64,000 nucleotides of DNA from the NCBI GenBank assembly GCA_037444575.1, contig JBBIME010000006.1:124001-188000 (forward strand). Reading direction: 5' to 3'. Positions 60,700-64,000 of the stretch are shown here, in pieces (the stretch's first letter is position 1; each line of letters starts with the position of its first letter). The notes under the pieces are model-generated. The model saw only the letters and a program-made list of their open reading frames with translations. It was not told where the DNA came from and did no database searches. Source of the stretch: Bacteriovorax sp037444575 (GTDB lineage Bacteria > Bdellovibrionota > Bacteriovoracia > Bacteriovoracales > Bacteriovoracaceae). Both the position numbers and the translations under genes were made by a program.

Positions 60700-61089
60700 T
60701 TACTCTGGTTCAATTTCGAGAGTTGCCTTTATAAATTTTGAAAAACGGGTGAAGTCGATAGGTTTATCCATAAAGATTGTATTCTCATGAATTGATTTTC
60801 TTTCTTCCTCTCCAGCAATTTTAGGCAAATGGGCAGAGATCATAACAATGGGAGTTTTTTGATTGAGACCGGGCATGTTTCTTAATGCCGTTAAAAATTC
60901 ACCGCCTTTCATTTGAGGCATCATATGATCCAGGGTGATAATATCAAACTTTTGAATAGAGCACAGAGAGAATGCTTCTTTGCCATCTTGGGCAAAAGTG
61001 ATGCTCTCAAATCCCAACTCATGACGAAAAATTTCTTCGAAAATACTTCTAATCTCTTTTTCATCATCAACAATTAAAACTTTTTTCAT
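60700..61089 (-). CDS. Single-domain response regulator
   Basis: A 129-residue receiver protein. It starts at ATG 61089 (KKVLIVDDEKEIR); an in-frame start at 61149 would add 20 residues of non-receiver sequence. The phosphoacceptor Asp is in ITLDHMMPQMKGG, the conserved Ser in VMISAH and the Lys in FMDKPIDF. No output domain, so it works by protein contact or phosphotransfer. It lies 202 bases downstream of the second receiver gene, probably as a separate unit or a late part of the signalling operon. Confidence 0.85.
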   Translation of the reverse strand: MKKVLIVDDEKEIRSIFEEIFRHELGFESITFAQDGKEAFSLCSIQKFDIITLDHMMPQMKGGEFLTALRNMPGLNQKTPIVMISAHLPKIAGEEERKSIHENTIFMDKPIDFTRFSKFIKATLEIEPE

Positions 61090-61291
61090 TTGAATTAATC
61101 TCTGTCTCAGCTTGCTTGGCTTGGCCTGCTCAATCCATATCGGAATCAATAGAAAACATATAACTTTTCCATGATTTATATCAATATTTTTAATGGATTT
61201 TTTGTAAATTTGATAGGGCTTAGCAGAATCTTGATAATAAATTAATGTTTATAATGTTCCATACATTTCATTTACCAAGATAATCAAAAGT

Positions 61292-61687
61292 TTAGACTGG
61301 GTGTTTTTTTAAACATTGCGCAATTTTATCATTTAGGCGCTTGAGCGAAAATGGTTTTACCAATATATCCTTTAGCCCAGCTTCAACGGCCTTTAGAACA
61401 TCATCCTGTTGTAGGGCCCCCGACATTAAAATAACTGGAATGCGAGAATATTTTATGGACTTGCGAAGATGAACCGCAAAATCAATTCCCTTTCTTCCAG
61501 GCATAGCATTATCAACGAGAATGATATCAAAGTCCTGATTGGACAATTTTAGAACTGCTTGTTGAGCATCGTCTGCTACTACACAAGAAAACTCATTTTC
61601 TTTTAGACTAAAGAACGATTGGATCAACTCGCGAACCTTTGGATCATCATCTACAACAAGAATAGTAATTTTTTTATTGTTACTCAT
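61292..61687 (-). CDS. Single-domain response regulator
   Basis: A 131-residue receiver protein with the acidic pair in LVVDDDPKV, phosphoacceptor Asp in ILVDNAMPGRKG, Ser in LMSGAL and Lys in ILVKPFS. Its start overlaps the end of the hybrid kinase gene by eight bases, so it is translationally coupled and is likely a phosphoryl partner of that kinase. Confidence 0.88.
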   Translation of the reverse strand: MSNNKKITILVVDDDPKVRELIQSFFSLKENEFSCVVADDAQQAVLKLSNQDFDIILVDNAMPGRKGIDFAVHLRKSIKYSRIPVILMSGALQQDDVLKAVEAGLKDILVKPFSLKRLNDKIAQCLKKHPV

Positions 61688-63185
61688 TTACAACAGCGCC
61701 AATAGCTCCAACAAACTCATCTTTAGTAAAAGGCTTTATAATAATTCCATTTAAGCCTAACTCATTTTTTAATGCCTTATATCTATCTACAAGATCCTTG
61801 GATGTCATAAATAAAACTGGGACCTTTATATTTTTTGCTCGAACAGTTTTAATAAAATTTTCACCATCTATGTTTGGCATTTTTAAATCAGTGATGATCA
61901 TATCGACACTGACTCGATCTAATTCCTTAAAGGCTTCCTCAGCACTTGTGGCCCCTATGAAATGATAGTTTCCCTCGGAAAGAAAATTCATACAAAGATT
62001 AAGAATATTAATTTCATTATCAACAACAAGTACTCTTGTAATTTTATCATTATCAAGTTTTTCCCAATTGCCATTCATGTGTCCGGCAATTCCAATGGCC
62101 GGAAGAGTAACTCTAAAGTGAGCACCTTTATTTGACTCCAGGAGCTCTAATACCCCCTGATGAGATTGAATGATTCTATTTGAAATAGAAAGCCCAAGCC
62201 CTGTCCCCTTTCCAATCTCTTTGGTCGTAAAGAAAGTATCAAAAATTTTAGCTCTGTTTTCTGGAGAAATTCCAGGCCCATTATCTTTCACATCAATTTG
62301 AACAAAATTTCCGCTAGTATCTGACATGCATGAAATCTCAATGATTGGATCAACAACCTTAGATTCCTTTAGTGAGTCGATTGAATTTTGAATAAGATTA
62401 ACAAAGACCTGCTCAATTTTTACTTGATTTACAAGCAAGATTTGAGCTTTATCTGGCATTGAAACCTTAATTTCTATAGAAGTGCCTTTTAAAGAAGGGC
62501 CAACAAAGGTCACGGTCTTCTCAAGGATGTCTTTAGCATCACAGTATTCTTTTTTCTCCTCATTTTTATGAAGATACTCCTTCATGTTCGAGATAATTTT
62601 GCTGATTCTTTCAAGGGAATGATTAATATTTACACTAAATTTTTCTATCGCTGCTCTCTCCTTATTTAGATCAGGAGCTTCAAGGGCAAAACTTATTAAC
62701 TCTGTATTTCCAACAGCAACAGTTAAAGGATTATTGATTTCATGAGAAATATTGGCAGTCATCTCTCCGATAACTTTTAATTTATCTGATTGAATAATTT
62801 GAGCATGAGTATTCTTTAGTTCTTCCATTTGAGCACGATATTTATCATTGAGTTGCTTCTCAACGGTAACATCTTTAAAAAGAAAGATTGTTTCACCAGA
62901 TTCTTTCCTTACTCCTTTAATAATAATTGTGCACATCTGATACTCTAAAACAAATGAGAGTTCGGAGCTCACTACTTGTGAAGAGTGACTGAGATCAACA
63001 TAAAATTGATTAAAATCAGGAATGACTTCTGAGAGATATTCCTTAATCGTTGTCTGTTTCTTTAATGCTCTGGGAGTAGTCTTAAAAAGAGTTAGAAAAC
63101 TAGAGTTAAAATAAACAATATTCTCAAACTCATCAGCTATAATAACTGGTTCAAAGAGATCATCTAGATATTCAAAAGATTCCAT
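61680..63185 (-). CDS. Hybrid histidine kinase: PAS-DHp-ATPase-receiver, cytosolic
   Basis: A 501-residue soluble kinase. Residues about 5-110 form a PAS domain. DHp follows with GEMTANISHEINNPLTV (His about 148). The ATPase domain contains NLIQNSIDSL, DNGPGISP and GKGTGLGLSISNR, up to about residue 365. Residues about 382-501 are a receiver: VVDNEINIL, phosphoacceptor Asp in ITDLKMPN, MTSKD and IIKPF. No membrane helix. It is two bases after the STAS-zinc-ribbon gene and overlaps the receiver gene that follows, forming one operon with the ATPase gene at the right edge. Confidence 0.9.
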   Translation of the reverse strand: MESFEYLDDLFEPVIIADEFENIVYFNSSFLTLFKTTPRALKKQTTIKEYLSEVIPDFNQFYVDLSHSSQVVSSELSFVLEYQMCTIIIKGVRKESGETIFLFKDVTVEKQLNDKYRAQMEELKNTHAQIIQSDKLKVIGEMTANISHEINNPLTVAVGNTELISFALEAPDLNKERAAIEKFSVNINHSLERISKIISNMKEYLHKNEEKKEYCDAKDILEKTVTFVGPSLKGTSIEIKVSMPDKAQILLVNQVKIEQVFVNLIQNSIDSLKESKVVDPIIEISCMSDTSGNFVQIDVKDNGPGISPENRAKIFDTFFTTKEIGKGTGLGLSISNRIIQSHQGVLELLESNKGAHFRVTLPAIGIAGHMNGNWEKLDNDKITRVLVVDNEINILNLCMNFLSEGNYHFIGATSAEEAFKELDRVSVDMIITDLKMPNIDGENFIKTVRAKNIKVPVLFMTSKDLVDRYKALKNELGLNGIIIKPFTKDEFVGAIGAVVNE

Positions 63186-63187
63186 TA

Positions 63188-63658
63188 TTATTTTCCCTGG
63201 CTTAAAAAAGTAAAATATTGTTTTTCAATCGCATCAAATTCAAGATTGCTTTTGCAAGTATTACATTGTTTTGAAGGGGCCTTAAAATTTGAAATCTCAG
63301 AGCTCATTAATAAGATCTTTTTTTCAGTATCACAATTAGGGCAAAAATAAGGAGCATAGAAAGATTCAACTACAATTCCCTTTCTAATAAATCCATGAAC
63401 CATATTGACCTGTTCAATAATAATCTGGGGACAGTTTAGATATTTAATCTGTGCCCCTTCTAGCTCCTGAATGTATTTAATCCACTCTCTTATTCCGCAT
63501 GAATTAATCATCGTGACTTTGTTAAAATCAAAACTAAATTTATTCATTTGAAGGTTCTTGATTTTATCAAATGATGAATCCTCATCGATAATTCCAACAA
63601 GCTCTACGTAAGTTTCATCTCCCGTTATTCTTGTATTAATAGATAGCTTCTGACTCAT
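63188..63658 (-). CDS. STAS-like domain fused to a zinc ribbon
   Basis: A 156-residue protein. Residues about 5-105 are STAS-like (anti-sigma-antagonist fold): the segment FDFNKVTMINSCGIREWIKY aligns with the phospho-site region IDSSGLGxLL of SpoIIAA/RsbV. The second Ser of that site is Cys here. Residues about 108-140 form a zinc ribbon, FCPNCDTEKK...KQCNTCKSN (Cys-x2-Cys, then Cys-x2-Cys), which I do not know from classical antagonists. It overlaps the upstream switch-kinase-like gene by four bases and lies two bases before the hybrid kinase. Suggests a partner-switch antagonist rewired to a two-component system. Confidence 0.7.
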   Translation of the reverse strand: MSQKLSINTRITGDETYVELVGIIDEDSSFDKIKNLQMNKFSFDFNKVTMINSCGIREWIKYIQELEGAQIKYLNCPQIIIEQVNMVHGFIRKGIVVESFYAPYFCPNCDTEKKILLMSSEISNFKAPSKQCNTCKSNLEFDAIEKQYFTFLSQGK

Positions 63659-64000
63659 TTAGTGATCTCCTTGACCAAAAAGTGAAAAGAAGTAACTCTT
63701 TCTTTGGCCTGCTTATATCGATTAAATTTTTCAAACACACAAATAATTTTTCCAGATTCAGGCCCTCCATTAATGACCCAAAACTGGCTACAATTTTCAT
63801 AGATCATGTAAAGACCAAGCCCTGCCCCATTTTCGCCAGCGAGTGGTGTTTTTTCTTTGTATCCTCTTTGAATACTTGAAATTACTTTTTCTCTGGAAGA
63901 GAAACTTGATGGTCCTTTCACTGAAATCACCACATATTCTTCGCTGACAGCAATAAGATATTCAACTTCTTTATCCGGAGTCAGAATGATCTCTTGCCCT
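63655..64000 (-). CDS. GHKL ATPase, switch-kinase (RsbW/SpoIIAB)-like, truncated by the window edge
   Basis: Open reading frame from the right edge (base 64000) to the stop at 63655; the start lies outside the window, so the first in-window start (63933) is not the true one. The visible part has the G2 box GENGAGLGLYMI and a final strand SGKIICVFEK, consistent with the C-terminal half of a GHKL ATPase of the SpoIIAB/RsbW kind. The N and G1 boxes would lie outside the window. The next gene is a STAS-like protein, the classic partner of such switch kinases. Confidence 0.65.
   Translation of the reverse strand, partial: GQEIILTPDKEVEYLIAVSEEYVVISVKGPSSFSSREKVISSIQRGYKEKTPLAGENGAGLGLYMIYENCSQFWVINGGPESGKIICVFEKFNRYKQAKERVTSFHFLVKEITK

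Noticed and set aside
1..64000. CRISPR arrays, insertion sequences, integrases or prophage structural genes
   Set aside because: None is visible: no regularly spaced repeats, no transposase or integrase motifs, and the tail-fibre-like repeat occurs only inside the pilin-like gene.

Overview
The window reads as chromosomal DNA of a low-GC (by eye well under 40%), Gram-negative bacterium. Gram-negative traits include an ADP-heptose epimerase, several outer-membrane beta-barrel candidates, lipoprotein signal peptides, TatC, a fused NuoCD and many secreted proteins of unknown family. Numerous histidine kinases of the GEMAxxIAHExNNP type, a FliG-like paralogue and a pilin carrying a tail-fibre-like segment fit a Bdellovibrio-and-like organism, most likely of the Bacteriovorax/Peredibacter side. 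That placement is an inference from gene style, not from a marker gene. I see no insertion sequence, prophage, CRISPR array or plasmid function.

Layout. 1-9 kb: a bacteriohemerythrin cut by the left edge, a PAS-DHp protein without a kinase ATPase domain, a receiver protein with a degenerate HD-GYP domain, HemN, a QueD-like enzyme, UspA, a secreted S33-type hydrolase, a pirin and an FHA protein. 9-15 kb: a DksA/TraR-type zinc-finger protein, a 478-base gene-poor stretch, and two minus-strand operons (tatC, DUF4149, hldD, FliG-C-like; and map with a BFD-like [2Fe-2S] protein). 15-21.6 kb: a plus-strand run of a YiiX-like peptidase, a 2-hydroxyacid dehydrogenase, a ureohydrolase, aat and a membrane PAS histidine kinase. 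21.6-29 kb: a minus-strand respiratory operon nuoB-CD-E-F-G-I followed by an MFS gene; no membrane-arm subunits are present. 29-36 kb: a TetR/hydroxylase divergent pair with a clear palindromic operator, tRNA-Leu(UAA), an RbgA/YlqF GTPase with an unusual G4 motif, and a pseudouridine synthase. 36-48 kb: envelope and secreted proteins (barrel, ferredoxin, L,D-transpeptidase, pilin-like protein, trypsin-like protease, second YiiX-like lipoprotein, RhlE helicase, DUF3943 protein). 48-60 kb: radical SAM protein, HiPIP, methyltransferase, UppP, ThiL-like protein, lysine-rich SEC-C protein, MipA/OmpV, CapA, a large MASE1-CHASE kinase paired with Tpx, and a beta-propeller. 60.7-64 kb: a signalling operon that runs off the right edge, made of a switch-kinase-like ATPase, a STAS plus zinc-ribbon protein, a hybrid kinase and single receivers.

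The window's theme is signal transduction and envelope biology. The most unusual points are the STAS-zinc-ribbon/hybrid-kinase operon at the right edge, the incomplete signalling proteins at the left edge, the RbgA-type GTPase with NKAN in place of NKxD, the peripheral-arm-only nuo operon with a short NuoG, the orphan FliG-C protein and the pilin/tail-fibre chimera. No single locus is clearly a wholly new system; the right-edge operon is the best candidate.
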